The notes under the pieces were generated by a model. The model saw nothing but the letters and a program-made list of their open reading frames with translations. It was not told the origin of the DNA and searched no databases. DNA of 33,363 nt from an uncultured Pelagibacteraceae bacterium (GTDB lineage Bacteria; Pseudomonadota; Alphaproteobacteria; Pelagibacterales; Pelagibacteraceae): the NCBI GenBank assembly GCA_902537845.1, contig CACBDC010000011.1, positions 1 to 33,363 on the forward strand, written 5' to 3'. Each line of letters starts with the position of its first letter. Positions within the stretch are counted from its first letter, which is position 1. This document shows positions 16,460 to 25,897 of the stretch, piece by piece. The translations under genes and the position numbers were made by a program.

Positions 16460-16532
16460 TGCCCTCACACGGACTCGAACCGCGAACCTATTGATTACAA
16501 ATCAATTGCTCTACCAATTGAGCTATGAGGGC
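16460..16532 (-). tRNA. tRNA-Thr(UGU)
   Basis: Reads on the minus strand as acceptor GCCCTCA (from 16532), D arm with GCTCAATTGGTAGAGC, anticodon stem ATTGA/TCAAT with loop TTTGTAA (anticodon UGU), T arm, and TGAGGGC ending at 16461 with discriminator A at 16460. CCA is not encoded: the next bases read CCG. It lies 56 bases downstream of rlmB in the same direction, so it may share that transcript. Confidence 0.95.
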
Positions 16533-16588
16533 ATGAATGTCTCTTTAAGATAATTTTACTAAAAAAACAATATAAATTAAATCCAATT

Positions 16589-17332
16589 CTATTTAATTGT
16601 ATTAAAAATATGGTGACATACAACTGAAACGGTGTTTGATATATTTAAACTTTCAATATTATGGTTCATATCTACCTTAAACTTAAAATCTGAATTTTCT
16701 AAAGTTTTTGCTTTTATTCCATATCCCTCTGATCCAAATAATAGAACGTTTTTTCCTCTCCAGTTGTTTTTTGTGAAATCCTTTGATGCAGAAACATCAA
16801 ATGCACTTACCCAAAAATCTTTTCCTTTTAAAAATTTTAATGCAGAGTTTAAATTTGAAACTTTAAATATTTTAATATGTTCTGTACCACCGCTTGCACT
16901 TTTATATAATAATTTACTTTTTGATGGAAAAGATCGTTCTTTTACTAATAATCCATCTATATTAAAGGCTACTGCACTTCTTATAATCGAACCAATATTT
17001 CTTGGGTCAGTGACATCTTCCAATGCAATTAAGTTAATGTTATTTTTTTTATTTTCTGCAACAAATTCTTTTAATGTAATTTCTTCTAATTGCTCAACTT
17101 CAGCAACCAAACCTTGATGTGAGGTTTCATCTCGACCACATAAATTGTCTAGTTCTTTTCTTGATTTATAAAAAAAATTTACCTTTTTAAATAAATTTAA
17201 ATTTTGATTTTCCCTATTAATTTTTTTCTGTGCATCTTCTGTTAAAAACACTCTCTCAACTCTTCTAGAGGGATTTTTCAAAGCCTCTAAAACCGCATGT
17301 TTTCCAACAATTAAAAAGGTGGTTTTTTTCAT
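16589..17332 (-). CDS. rlmB: 23S rRNA (guanosine-2'-O-)-methyltransferase RlmB-type
   Basis: TrmH-family group 3 SPOUT methyltransferase; E. coli RlmB modifies G2251 of 23S rRNA in the peptidyl-transferase centre. It has an N-terminal L30e-like substrate-binding domain (VGKHAVLEAL, 9-18), then LEDVTDPRNIGSIIRSA (104-120), FGSEGYG (199-205) and ESLNISNT (227-234), which are motifs 1-3 of the family. Length 247 is normal. It sits between tRNA-Thr and the divergent tRNA-Tyr/tuf unit. Confidence 0.92.
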   Translation of the reverse strand: MKKTTFLIVGKHAVLEALKNPSRRVERVFLTEDAQKKINRENQNLNLFKKVNFFYKSRKELDNLCGRDETSHQGLVAEVEQLEEITLKEFVAENKKNNINLIALEDVTDPRNIGSIIRSAVAFNIDGLLVKERSFPSKSKLLYKSASGGTEHIKIFKVSNLNSALKFLKGKDFWVSAFDVSASKDFTKNNWRGKNVLLFGSEGYGIKAKTLENSDFKFKVDMNHNIESLNISNTVSVVCHHIFNTIK

Positions 17333-17387
17333 GATTTTAATGGCTTATAACTCGATTTATTAGCATATTTTAAGGTAAAATGATTTA

Positions 17388-17415
17388 TTGCAATTATTAC
17401 ATAAATGCTTATAAA
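17388..17415 (+). promoter_or_regulatory. Probable promoter of the tRNA-Tyr/tRNA-Gly/tuf transcript
   Basis: TTGCAA (17388-17393), a 16-base spacer and TATAAA (17410-17415) in the 132-base gap between the rlmB start and tRNA-Tyr, 49 bases before the tRNA 5' end. The spacing and -10 equal those of the rpsD promoter candidate. The rest of this gap shows no gene. Confidence 0.5.
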
Positions 17416-17464
17416 ACGCTTGTTGTTAAATGCTTTTTAAGTTAGTGGGTATCCCCAAGATTTA

Positions 17465-17550
17465 GGAGGGGTACCAAAGCGGTCAAATGGGGCGGGCTGT
17501 AAACCCGTTGACTTCGGTCTTCGAAAGTTCGAATCTTTCCCCCTCCACCA
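17465..17550 (+). tRNA. tRNA-Tyr(GUA)
   Basis: Class II tRNA, 86 bases, CCA encoded. Acceptor GGAGGGG (17465-17471) pairs with CCCCTCC (17540-17546), the discriminator is A, anticodon loop CTGTAAA gives GUA, there is a long variable arm, and the T arm is GAAAG-TTCGAAT-CTTTC. First gene of the tuf-proximal transcript. Confidence 0.97.
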
Positions 17551-17594
17551 AACTTAAGGCTTTAATAATAAAGAGCGCGATAAGTTTGGATATT

Positions 17595-17668
17595 GCGGGT
17601 GTAGTTCAATGGTAGAACGCTAGCCTTCCAAGCTGGATGTAAGGGTTCGATTCCCTTTACCCGCTCCA
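17595..17668 (+). tRNA. tRNA-Gly(UCC)
   Basis: 74 bases including encoded CCA. Acceptor GCGGGTG (17595-17601) pairs with TACCCGC (17658-17664) with one G-U pair, the discriminator is T, anticodon loop CTTCCAA gives UCC, and the T arm is AAGGG-TTCGATT-CCCTT. It lies 44 bases after tRNA-Tyr and 36 before tuf. Confidence 0.97.
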
Positions 17669-17704
17669 AAATTAAATATTAAAAAAAAAGTGAGGAAAAT
17701 ATAG

Positions 17705-18904
17705 ATGTCGAAAGAAAAGTTTAACCGAAATAAACCGCATTGTAATATCGGTACAATCGGACACGTAGACCATGGTAAAACAACATTAACTGCTGCGATA
17801 ACAAAAGTGTTATCTGAAGCAGGTGGTTCAAGTTCAGCAAACTTCGTTGCTTACGATCAAATTGATAAAGCTCCAGAAGAAAAAGAGAGAGGAATTACAA
17901 TTTCAACTGCACACGTTGAATATGAAACTGAAAAAAGACACTATGCTCACGTAGACTGTCCAGGACACGCTGACTATGTAAAAAATATGATTACAGGTGC
18001 TGCACAAATGGATGGAGCAATCTTAGTTGTTAATGCAGCAGATGGTCCAATGCCTCAAACAAGAGAGCACATTCTTTTAGCTCGTCAAGTTGGAGTTCCT
18101 GCAATTGTAGTATTCTTAAACAAAATTGATACAGTAAAAGATAAAGAATTAGTTGATCTTGTTGAGGAGGAAATAAGAGAATTATTAACTTCTTATAAAT
18201 TCCCAGGTGACAAAATTCCAATTATAAAAGGTTCTGCTTTAAATGCTGTTGAAGGAAAAGATGAAGCAACAGGAAAAAATGCGATCATGGAATTAATGAA
18301 AGCAGTAGATGAGACTATCCCTCAACCTGATAGACCTAAAGATAAGCCTTTCTTAATGCCAGTTGAAGATGTCTTTTCGATTTCTGGAAGGGGAACAGTA
18401 GTAACAGGAAGAGTAGAGTCTGGCGTAATTAAAGTTGGTGAAGAGATAGAAATTGTGGGAATTAGAGATACAAAGAAATCTGTTTGTACTGGTGTAGAAA
18501 TGTTTAGAAAACTTTTAGACAGCGGTGAAGCGGGAGATAATATTGGAGCTCTTTTAAGAGGTGTAGAGAGAACAGATGTTGAGAGAGGTCAAGTTCTTTG
18601 TAAACCAGGCTCAATTACTCCTCATACAGAGTTTGAATGTCAGGCTTACATTTTAAAAAAAGAGGAAGGCGGAAGACATACACCTTTCTTTACAAAGTAC
18701 AGACCTCAATTTTATTTTAGAACTACAGATGTAACTGGAGAAGTTACATTACCGTCAGGAACTGAAATGGTTATGCCTGGTGATGATGGAAAATTCACAG
18801 TTAAACTTATTACACCAATTGCAATGAATGAAAATTTAAATTTTGCAATAAGAGAAGGTGGAAAAACAGTTGGAGCTGGAGTAGTAACTAAAATAGTTAA
18901 GTAA
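17705..18904 (+). CDS. tuf: Elongation factor Tu
   Basis: GTPase delivering aminoacyl-tRNA to the ribosome. G motifs: GHVDHGKT (19-26), RGITIS (62-67), DCPGHAD (84-90) and NKID (139-142). Domains 2 and 3 follow, with GRGTVVTGR. Length 399 is slightly above the usual 394-397. A GAGG Shine-Dalgarno-like element precedes the ATG by about 10 bases, one of the clearer ones in the window. It is flanked by tRNA-Gly upstream and tRNA-Trp 5 bases downstream, the tufB-type location; no tuf copy is present between fusA and rpsJ. Confidence 0.98.
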   Translation: MSKEKFNRNKPHCNIGTIGHVDHGKTTLTAAITKVLSEAGGSSSANFVAYDQIDKAPEEKERGITISTAHVEYETEKRHYAHVDCPGHADYVKNMITGAAQMDGAILVVNAADGPMPQTREHILLARQVGVPAIVVFLNKIDTVKDKELVDLVEEEIRELLTSYKFPGDKIPIIKGSALNAVEGKDEATGKNAIMELMKAVDETIPQPDRPKDKPFLMPVEDVFSISGRGTVVTGRVESGVIKVGEEIEIVGIRDTKKSVCTGVEMFRKLLDSGEAGDNIGALLRGVERTDVERGQVLCKPGSITPHTEFECQAYILKKEEGGRHTPFFTKYRPQFYFRTTDVTGEVTLPSGTEMVMPGDDGKFTVKLITPIAMNENLNFAIREGGKTVGAGVVTKIVK

Positions 18905-18909
18905 CGCTT

Positions 18910-18985
18910 AGGAGCGTAGTTCAATTGGTAGAGCGCCGGTCTCCAAAACCGGAGGTTGTGGGTTCGAGTCCCTCCGCTCCTGCCA
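18910..18985 (+). tRNA. tRNA-Trp(CCA)
   Basis: 76 bases with encoded CCA. Acceptor AGGAGCG (18910-18916) pairs with CGCTCCT (18975-18981), the discriminator is G, and anticodon loop CTCCAAA gives CCA. The T arm GTGGG/CCCTC contains one T-T mismatch, which from memory also occurs in other alphaproteobacterial tRNA-Trp genes. It is embedded between tuf (5 bases) and secE (15 bases). Confidence 0.97.
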
Positions 18986-19000
18986 AACTTAGATAAAGTT

Positions 19001-19192
19001 ATGAAAAACCCTTTTAAATTTATTCAAGAAGTTAAACAAGAAACTTTTAGAATAACTTGGCCAACCAAAAAAGATACTATGATGGGAGCTATAATGGTTT
19101 TTGCTCTAGCATCAATAGCAGCTATATTTTTTTTAATATTGGATCAGATTTTAAGATTTCTATTAAATCTTATATTAACGATTAGTTTTTAA
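19001..19192 (+). CDS. secE: Preprotein translocase subunit SecE
   Basis: Small SecYEG subunit of 63 residues. It has the amphipathic cytosolic helix with VKQETFRITWPTKKD (about 9-23), the SecE consensus, and one membrane segment (about 28-57). I chose the ATG at 19001: an in-frame ATG exists at 18956, but it lies inside tRNA-Trp and would add 15 residues that are only tRNA translation. It is followed by nusG after 3 bases. Confidence 0.95.
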   Translation: MKNPFKFIQEVKQETFRITWPTKKDTMMGAIMVFALASIAAIFFLILDQILRFLLNLILTISF

Positions 19193-19195
19193 AAA

Positions 19196-19720
19196 ATGAA
19201 TTGGTATATCGTACAAGCATACTCTGGTTTTGAAAAAAAGGTTGTTGAGTCAATTAAAGATGAGCTTAAAAAAAATAAACTATCCGATAAATTAGAGGAC
19301 ATATTAGTACCTACTCATCAAGTAACTGAAGTTAAAAAAGGAAAAAGAACTAAAAGAGAGAAAAAATTTTTCCCAGGATATGTTTTGATAAAGATTGAAT
19401 TAACAAAACAGATTTACCACATGATCAAAAATCTTCAAAAAGTAAGTGGCTTTCTTGGATCGGCAGACAAACCAACTCCAATTTCTGATAATGAGATAAA
19501 AAGAATTTTAGGGCAAGTATCTGAGAGTGCCGTCACACAAAAAACTGGTATTAGTTTTGAAATTGGGGAGAAAGTTAAGGTTTGCGATGGTCCATTTGCT
19601 TCATTTAATGGATTAATTGAAGAAATTGATGAAGAAAAATCTAGACTTAAAGTGTCAGTTTCTATATTTGGTAGAGCTACTCCTGTAGATTTAGAATTTA
19701 ATCAAGTGGAGAAAAATTAA
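19196..19720 (+). CDS. nusG: Transcription termination/antitermination factor NusG
   Basis: NusG binds the RNA polymerase clamp and links it to Rho or the ribosome. The NGN domain begins WYIVQAYSGFEKKV (2-15) and contains KKFFPGYVLIKIE; the C-terminal KOW domain (about 121-173) holds GEKVKVCDGPFASFNG. Length 174 is normal. It sits between secE and rplK, the usual order, and its stop directly abuts rplK. Confidence 0.97.
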   Translation: MNWYIVQAYSGFEKKVVESIKDELKKNKLSDKLEDILVPTHQVTEVKKGKRTKREKKFFPGYVLIKIELTKQIYHMIKNLQKVSGFLGSADKPTPISDNEIKRILGQVSESAVTQKTGISFEIGEKVKVCDGPFASFNGLIEEIDEEKSRLKVSVSIFGRATPVDLEFNQVEKN

Positions 19721-20146
19721 ATGGCAAAAGAAATAACAGGTTACGTAAAATTACAAATTAAAGGTGGTCAGGCAAATCCAGCTCCACCTGTTGGGCCAGC
19801 ATTAGGACAAAGGGGAATAAATATTATGGAATTTTGTAAAGCTTTTAATGAAAAAACAAAAGCTTTTATGGGAAAACCAGTTCCAGTTGTTATTACTGTT
19901 TATAAAGATAAAAAATTTGACTTTATTATAAAATCTCCTCCCGCTTCACATTTTATACGTGAAGCTGCTAAACTAAAAAGTGGGTCTAGTGAACCAGGTA
20001 GAGTAGTGGCTGGGTCTATTACAATGAAACAAGCAGAAGCAATTGCTAAAGAGAAAATGAAAGATCTAAATGCTTTTGATTTAAAAGAAGCTACAAAAAT
20101 AATTTGTGGATCGGCAAGATCCATGGGTATCGAGGTTAAAGAATAA
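19721..20146 (+). CDS. rplK: Large ribosomal subunit protein uL11
   Basis: L11 of the GTPase-associated centre. Seen: [20 protein letters not shown] (10-29), the conserved proline-rich N-terminal domain that interacts with release factors and RelA in model bacteria, and the C-terminal rRNA-binding domain ending [12 protein letters not shown]. Length 141 is normal. No gap to nusG; three bases before rplA. Confidence 0.98.
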   Translation: MAKEITGYVKLQIKGGQANPAPPVGPALGQRGINIMEFCKAFNEKTKAFMGKPVPVVITVYKDKKFDFIIKSPPASHFIREAAKLKSGSSEPGRVVAGSITMKQAEAIAKEKMKDLNAFDLKEATKIICGSARSMGIEVKE

Positions 20147-20149
20147 ATT

Positions 20150-20839
20150 ATGAAAAAAAGATCAAAAAGATACAAAGAGATATTAAAAACTGTAATAAAA
20201 GATAAGAAATTAGATACAAAGACTATAATTGAAACAGTTAAAAAAAACTCAAATTCAAAATTTGATGAGTCAATAGATGTATCTTTAAGAATAAACTTAA
20301 AACAATCTAAAGGTGGAGATTTAAGTTTGAGAACAGTAGTAAATTTACCAAATGGATCTGGAAAGAAAAACAAAATTGCTGTTTTATGTGAACCAGATAA
20401 AGTAGATGAAGCAAAAAATGCTGGAGCAGATATTGCTGGTGCTGATGACCTTTTAGAAAAAATAGCTGCAGGAAAATTTGATTTTACAAAGCTTATTTGC
20501 ACACCAGGCATGATGAGTAAAATTGGAAAACATGGTAAAGTTTTAGGACCTAAAGGTTTAATGCCGAATCCAAAATTAGGTACAGTAACACCTGAGATTG
20601 CTAAAGCTGTAAAAAATATAAAAACAGGTTTAGTAGAAATTAGGAATGATAAAGATGGAAATTTGTCGTCTACGATAGGAAGAAAAAGTTTTTCTACTGA
20701 AAAACTTTTAGAAAATTTCGATCATTTTATTGAAAGCGTAAAAAAAGAAAAACCTGACACTATCAAAGGAGAGTTTATAAAAACCATTTTTATTACTTCA
20801 ACTATGGGGATTTCTTATAAACTTGGAGCTAGAAAATAA
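20150..20839 (+). CDS. rplA: Large ribosomal subunit protein uL1
   Basis: L1 of the ribosomal stalk that contacts E-site tRNA; in E. coli it also represses its own operon by binding the rplK leader. Family signature GKHGKVLGPKGLMPNPKLGT (124-143), with the preceding CTPGMM. Length 229 is normal. The three-base gap to rplK and two-base gap to rplJ imply one message. Confidence 0.98.
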   Translation: MKKRSKRYKEILKTVIKDKKLDTKTIIETVKKNSNSKFDESIDVSLRINLKQSKGGDLSLRTVVNLPNGSGKKNKIAVLCEPDKVDEAKNAGADIAGADDLLEKIAAGKFDFTKLICTPGMMSKIGKHGKVLGPKGLMPNPKLGTVTPEIAKAVKNIKTGLVEIRNDKDGNLSSTIGRKSFSTEKLLENFDHFIESVKKEKPDTIKGEFIKTIFITSTMGISYKLGARK

Positions 20840-20841
20840 TT

Positions 20842-21354
20842 ATGATGTCAAAAGAAGCAAAGAAAAACTATGTTGAGGAAATGAAAAAAAACTTTACAGA
20901 AAACGAATCTGTAATGATTGCTCAATATCAAGGATTGAATGTAAACGAACTTGACTCTTTAAGAAAAGAATTAAGAGAAAAAGGTATTATATTTAAGATT
21001 ACAAAAAATAGAATTACCAAAATCGCTATAAAAGAAACACCTAAAAAAGATTTAGAGAAATTTTTTATTGGTCCTACTGCTGCAGCAATTTCTTCTGATC
21101 CAATATCCACCGCTAAAATATTATCAAAGTTCTCAAAATCTAATAATAAACTAAAAATCGTCGCAGGTTTCATGGACGGCAAGGTTTTGGACGAGAAAGA
21201 GGTGTCAGTAATTGCCACACTCCCTTCATTAGAAGAAGCTAGGGCTAAAATAGTGGGAATTTTAGCATCCCCAGCTCAAAAATTAGTGAGTATTTTACTT
21301 GCACCTGGCTCAAAAATTGCTAATTTAGCGCGCGCAAAGAGTTTAAAAAATTAA
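20842..21354 (+). CDS. rplJ: Large ribosomal subunit protein uL10
   Basis: L10 anchors L7/L12 dimers to the ribosome. The N-terminal rRNA-binding part has [20 protein letters not shown] (20-39) and KNRITKIA; the C-terminal helix for L12 binding follows [17 protein letters not shown]. Length 170 is normal. Two consecutive ATGs (20842 and 20845) could serve as start. Only two bases separate it from rplA, leaving no room for a classical independent rplJ leader. Confidence 0.97.
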   Translation: MMSKEAKKNYVEEMKKNFTENESVMIAQYQGLNVNELDSLRKELREKGIIFKITKNRITKIAIKETPKKDLEKFFIGPTAAAISSDPISTAKILSKFSKSNNKLKIVAGFMDGKVLDEKEVSVIATLPSLEEARAKIVGILASPAQKLVSILLAPGSKIANLARAKSLKN

Positions 21355-21368
21355 ATCACAGGATTAAA

Positions 21369-21740
21369 ATGGCAGACTTAAATAAAATCATTGATGAACT
21401 TTCTACCTTAACAGTTGTTGAAGCAGCAGAACTTTCTAAGCAACTTGAGGAAAAATGGGGAGTTACAGCAGCAGCACCGGTTGCAGCAGCACCAGCAGGT
21501 GGAGCAGCAGCACCAGCAGGAGAGGAGAAATCGGAATTTTCCATTTTCTTAGCCTCTGCAGGAGACAAAAAAATTAACGTAATTAAAGAAGTTAGGGCAA
21601 TAACTGGTTTAGGTTTAAAAGAGGCTAAAGATTTAGTAGAGGCAGCACCAAAAGAAGTTAAAGGTGGTGTAGCTAAAAAAGAAGCTGAAGAATTTAAGAA
21701 AAAACTTGAAGCAGCTGGAGCTAAAGTAGAATTAAAGTAA
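21369..21740 (+). CDS. rplL: Large ribosomal subunit protein bL12 (L7/L12)
   Basis: Stalk protein recruiting translational GTPases. The N-terminal dimerisation domain (1-32) is joined through an Ala/Pro/Gly-rich hinge (about 33-52) to the C-terminal domain, with [12 protein letters not shown] and a terminal GAKVELK. Length 123 is normal. The hinge is locally G/C-rich because of alanine codons, unlike its surroundings. It lies 14 bases after rplJ. Confidence 0.98.
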   Translation: MADLNKIIDELSTLTVVEAAELSKQLEEKWGVTAAAPVAAAPAGGAAAPAGEEKSEFSIFLASAGDKKINVIKEVRAITGLGLKEAKDLVEAAPKEVKGGVAKKEAEEFKKKLEAAGAKVELK

Positions 21741-21762
21741 ACAAAATTTAAGACTAGATTTT

Positions 21763-21796
21763 ATTGTAAGATAAGAACTTGCAATGAAATTTTTTT
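21763..21796 (+). terminator. Attenuator-like hairpin plus T-run between rplL and rpoB
   Basis: Bases 21763-21770 (ATTGTAAG) pair with 21778-21785 (CTTGCAAT) through eight pairs, one of them G-U, around a seven-base loop. Seven T follow at 21790-21796. The stem is A/T-rich and four bases separate stem and T-run, so it would be a weak or partial terminator, or an RNA-processing site. E. coli has partial termination at the same position. Confidence 0.45.
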
Positions 21797-21803
21797 ATAT
21801 TAG

Positions 21804-24800
21804 ATGCAATTATCTTTTACTCAAAAGAAACATATAAGAAAAAACTTTGGTAAATTAGTCGAAGGTTTATCCATTCCGAATTTAATTGAGGTTCAAAAAA
21901 ATTCATATAACGAGTTTTTAGAGTCAAAATCCCTTAACGAACAACTAAATGATTTATCTAAAGGTATTGATAAGGTTTTTAAAAGTATTTTTCCAATCGA
22001 AGATGGAAATGATAAATCCACTCTTGAATATATTTCTTATAAATTAGAAAAACCAAAGTTTGATGTTATAGAGTGTAAACAAAGAAGTTTATCTTACTCA
22101 GCAGCTTTAAAAGCAAATTTAAGACTCGTCGTTTATGATATAGATACAGAAAATAATACCAAACAAATTCTTTCAGCAAAAGAGCAAGAGGTTTTTATTG
22201 GTGATTTACCTTTAATGACTCCTAGTGCTACTTTTATTACTAACGGAGTTGAGCGTGTCGTTGTAAATCAAATGCACCGAAGTCCTGGAGTTTTTTTTGA
22301 TCACGATAAAGGAAAAACACATGCTAGTGGAAAATTATTGTTTAATTGCAGAATAATTCCTGGGAGAGGTTCTTGGTTGGACTTCGAATTTGATCCAAAA
22401 GATATTTTATATTTTAGAATAGATAGGAAGAAAAAACTTCCAATTACAACTTTTTTATTTGCACTTGGTTTTACTAAAAGTAAAATAATTGAGACATTTT
22501 ATTCCACTAACAAATATTCTTATAATAAGGAAACTAAAAGTTGGATTACAGATTTTGACCTTGAAAATTATAAAAGACCGTTAAAACTATCTTATGATCT
22601 TATAGATGCGAAAAATAATAAAAAAGTATTGGGTAAAGGAGAAAAATTAAACATAGTAATTGCAAAAAAACTTCAAGATAAAGGCTTAAGCTCTATTTCT
22701 ATTCCAAATGATCAAATTATTGGGAGATATCTTGCAAAGGATATCAAAAATAAGAGTGGAGAAATTTTAGTTGGCGCAGGTTTTGATATAACCGAAGAGC
22801 AACTTGAAAAAATTATTGCTCAAGAGGAAAAAGAATTAATTATTGTAAATATTGACCCAATTAATAAAGGCCCTTACATACTAGAAAGTTTAAAGATAGA
22901 TAAAAATTTAAATAAAATTGATGCTTTGAATGATATTTATAAAGTATTAAGACCTGGGGAAGCGCCTTCTATAGAAATAGCAGAGGAAATATTTAATAAT
23001 CTGTACTTTAAAAAAGAAAGATATGATCTATCAGAAGTTGGCAGAGTAAAATTAAATTCTAAACTTGACCTAAACACAAATTCTAAAAAAACTGTCCTGG
23101 AAACTGCAGATATTGTTTCAATTATAAAATTTATGCTAGATTTAAGAGATGGAAAGGGAGATGTTGATGATATTGATCATCTAGGCAACAGAAGAGTTCG
23201 GTCAGTAGGAGAGTTAGTAGAAAATCAATTTAGAATCGGTCTTTTACGAATGGAAAGAACCGTAAAGGAAAAAATGTCCACATTTTTGGAGATCGAGTCA
23301 GCAATGCCTCAAGACTTAATTAATGCCAAGCCAATAACTACATCTTTAAAAGATTTTTTTGCGACTTCACAGCTTTCACAATTTATGGATCAAACCAACC
23401 CATTATCAGAAATTACACACAAAAGAAGAGTTTCAGCTTTAGGACCAGGGGGGCTTACTAGAGAGAGAGCAGGGTTTGAAGTACGAGATGTCCACCCAAC
23501 TCATTATGGAAGAATATGCCCTATAGAAACACCAGAAGGGCCTAACATTGGTTTAATCAATAGTTTAGCTACTTACTGTAGAGTGAATAAGTTTGGTTAT
23601 ATTGAAAGTCCTTATAAAAAAGTTGTTAATGGAAAAGTAACATCAGAAATAAAATATTTATCAGCAATTGAAGAGGAAAAATTCACTATTGCACAAGCAA
23701 ATTCAGTTCTTAATCAAGATGGATCTTTTGTAGAAGAACTAGTTGCATGCAGAAAAAATTTAAATTTTGAATTATCATCTAGGGAAAACATTGATTATAT
23801 AGATGTTTCACCAAAACAGTTAGTTTCTGTGGCAGCAGCTTTAATACCTTTTTTAGAAAATGACGATGCAAACAGAGCATTAATGGGATCAAATATGATG
23901 AGGCAAGCGGTCCCTCTTTTGAAACCCGAGTCTCCATTAGTTGGAACAGGCATCGAGTCAGATGTAGCATTAGACTCCGGAGTGACTATTGTTGCAAAGA
24001 GAAATGGTATTGTAGACAAAATCGATGGTAAAAGAATAGTGGTAAAAGCTACTGAGGTAACTGATTTATCACAGTCAGCAGTTGATATTTACAACTTATC
24101 AAAATTTCAAAGATCAAATCAGAATACATGCATAAATCAAAAACCATTAGTTAAAGTTGGAGATAAAATAAAAAAAGGAGATATAATAGCAGACGGACCT
24201 GCAACAAAGCTTGGAGAATTGGCTTTGGGTAAAAATGTTACCGTAGCTTTTATGCCCTGGCAAGGATACAACTTTGAGGACTCAATTTTGATCTCAGAAA
24301 GATGTGTAACTGACGATGTATTTACTTCAGTTCATATCGAAGAATATGAGTCAATGGCAAGAGATACAAAACTTGGTGCAGAAGAAATTACAAGAGATAT
24401 ACCAAATGTAAGTGAAGAAAGTTTAAGAAATCTTGACGAATCAGGAATTGTATATGTTGGTGCTGAAGTAAAGCCTGGTGACATTCTAGTCGGTAAAGTC
24501 ACTCCTAAAAGTGAAACATCATCAAGTCCTGAGGAAAAATTATTAAGATCAATATTTGGGGAAAAAGCTACAGATGTAAGAGACTCTTCATTGAAACTAC
24601 CTTCAGGAAGTACTGGTGTAGTTATTGATGTAAGAGTTTTTAATAGACACGGAATAGAAAAAGATGAAAGATCAATAGCAATAGAACGAGCTGAAATTGA
24701 GTCAGTACAAGAAGATAAAAAAGTAGAGGAAGAAATACTAAATAGAAATATTAAATTAAGAGCTATAAATTTATTGAATGGTCAAAGTATCAACAAGCAA

Positions 24801-25895
24801 TTTAAAGATTTGAAACCAGGCACAACATTAAACCAAAACGATTTCGAAAGTTTAGGTTTAAAAGATCTTTGGAAGATACCTTTACAAAAACAAGAACTAA
24901 ATACTGATTTAGAAAAATTGAAAAATCAATTTGAAAATGCATCTGAGGATATCAAATTAAGGTTTGAGGATAAAGTTACTAAGATTCAGCAAGGAGATGA
25001 TTTACTTCCTACAGTTATGAAAGTTGTTAAAGTGTTTGTGGCTGTAAAGAGAAGATTGATGCCAGGAGATAAAATGGCAGGTAGACATGGTAACAAAGGA
25101 GTGGTTAGTAAAATTGTTCCTGTAGAAGACATGCCTTACATGGAAAGTGGGAAACCAGTAGATATAGTTTTAAATCCTCTTGGAGTTCCCAGTCGGATGA
25201 ACGTTGGTCAAATATTAGAAACACATCTTGGATGGTCTTGCTCTGAACTCGGAGATCAAATCAAAGAGCACATGAAAAATTTTGATAAAGAAATTGAGAA
25301 AATAAAAGATAAATTGAAAGAAGTTTATGGAAAAAATTATTATGATGAAGTTATTTCAAAATTATCCAACAAAGAAGTTGCAGAATTAGTTCAAAATTTG
25401 TCAAATGGAGTACCTATAGCGACCCCTGTTTTTGATGGTGCTAGCACAGAGGATATTACTAAAATGTTAGATTTAGCAAAATTACCTAACAGTGGACAAA
25501 CTCACCTGTGGAACGGTCAAACTGGAGAAAGATTTGATAGGCCTGTTACAGTTGGAATAATATATATGCTTAAACTTAACCACTTAGTGGAAGACAAAAT
25601 TCATGCAAGATCAACTGGTCCTTACAGTCTAGTTACACAACAACCACTGGGAGGGAAAGCACAACTTGGTGGCCAAAGATTTGGTGAAATGGAAGTTTGG
25701 GCTCTGGAAGCGTATGGTGCTTCATATACTTTACAGGAAATACTAACAGTAAAATCTGATGATGTCGCTGGTAGAACAAAAGTTTACGAAACAATCGTAA
25801 AAGGAAATAATAATTTTGAGTCCGGAGTCCCCGAGTCTTTCAACGTTCTAGTGAAAGAAATCAGAGCTCTTGGCTTAAATATTGAATTAAACTAG
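21804..25895 (+). CDS. rpoB: DNA-directed RNA polymerase subunit beta
   Basis: Catalytic beta subunit, 1363 residues, usual proteobacterial length. Seen: [20 protein letters not shown] in the rifampicin-region/fork-loop area, [24 protein letters not shown], and GRHGNKG (1093-1099) containing active-site basic residues. The C-terminus LGLNIELN is family-typical. It starts 63 bases after rplL, downstream of an attenuator-like hairpin, and lies two bases before rpoC. Confidence 0.99.
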   Translation: MQLSFTQKKHIRKNFGKLVEGLSIPNLIEVQKNSYNEFLESKSLNEQLNDLSKGIDKVFKSIFPIEDGNDKSTLEYISYKLEKPKFDVIECKQRSLSYSAALKANLRLVVYDIDTENNTKQILSAKEQEVFIGDLPLMTPSATFITNGVERVVVNQMHRSPGVFFDHDKGKTHASGKLLFNCRIIPGRGSWLDFEFDPKDILYFRIDRKKKLPITTFLFALGFTKSKIIETFYSTNKYSYNKETKSWITDFDLENYKRPLKLSYDLIDAKNNKKVLGKGEKLNIVIAKKLQDKGLSSISIPNDQIIGRYLAKDIKNKSGEILVGAGFDITEEQLEKIIAQEEKELIIVNIDPINKGPYILESLKIDKNLNKIDALNDIYKVLRPGEAPSIEIAEEIFNNLYFKKERYDLSEVGRVKLNSKLDLNTNSKKTVLETADIVSIIKFMLDLRDGKGDVDDIDHLGNRRVRSVGELVENQFRIGLLRMERTVKEKMSTFLEIESAMPQDLINAKPITTSLKDFFATSQLSQFMDQTNPLSEITHKRRVSALGPGGLTRERAGFEVRDVHPTHYGRICPIETPEGPNIGLINSLATYCRVNKFGYIESPYKKVVNGKVTSEIKYLSAIEEEKFTIAQANSVLNQDGSFVEELVACRKNLNFELSSRENIDYIDVSPKQLVSVAAALIPFLENDDANRALMGSNMMRQAVPLLKPESPLVGTGIESDVALDSGVTIVAKRNGIVDKIDGKRIVVKATEVTDLSQSAVDIYNLSKFQRSNQNTCINQKPLVKVGDKIKKGDIIADGPATKLGELALGKNVTVAFMPWQGYNFEDSILISERCVTDDVFTSVHIEEYESMARDTKLGAEEITRDIPNVSEESLRNLDESGIVYVGAEVKPGDILVGKVTPKSETSSSPEEKLLRSIFGEKATDVRDSSLKLPSGSTGVVIDVRVFNRHGIEKDERSIAIERAEIESVQEDKKVEEEILNRNIKLRAINLLNGQSINKQFKDLKPGTTLNQNDFESLGLKDLWKIPLQKQELNTDLEKLKNQFENASEDIKLRFEDKVTKIQQGDDLLPTVMKVVKVFVAVKRRLMPGDKMAGRHGNKGVVSKIVPVEDMPYMESGKPVDIVLNPLGVPSRMNVGQILETHLGWSCSELGDQIKEHMKNFDKEIEKIKDKLKEVYGKNYYDEVISKLSNKEVAELVQNLSNGVPIATPVFDGASTEDITKMLDLAKLPNSGQTHLWNGQTGERFDRPVTVGIIYMLKLNHLVEDKIHARSTGPYSLVTQQPLGGKAQLGGQRFGEMEVWALEAYGASYTLQEILTVKSDDVAGRTKVYETIVKGNNNFESGVPESFNVLVKEIRALGLNIELN

Positions 25896-25897
25896 TT

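Noticed and set aside
13398-16532. Integrated element using tRNA-Thr as attachment site
   Set aside because: No integrase, and I saw no repeat of the tRNA-Thr 3' end at the left border near 13400; only the position is suggestive.
16632-17117. 161-codon open frame on the plus strand
   Set aside because: Antisense shadow of rlmB; the low-complexity Phe/Leu/Ser-rich translation is typical of reverse reading of A/T-rich genes.
18958-18974. T-T mismatch in the T stem of tRNA-Trp as a sign of a defective tRNA
   Set aside because: All other stems and the anticodon are intact, and the same T-arm pattern is, as I recall, common in alphaproteobacterial tRNA-Trp genes.
18956-19000. Longer SecE starting at 18956
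   Set aside because: The extra 15 codons lie in tRNA-Trp and its short downstream spacer; SecE family similarity begins at the ATG at 19001.
19900-20511. 203-codon open frame on the minus strand
   Set aside because: Antisense to rplK and rplA, whose reading frames are certain; no recognisable protein features.
21460-21530. Repeat of GCAGCAGCACC-like units in rplL as a possible tandem-repeat locus
   Set aside because: It encodes the Ala/Pro/Gly hinge normal for L7/L12.
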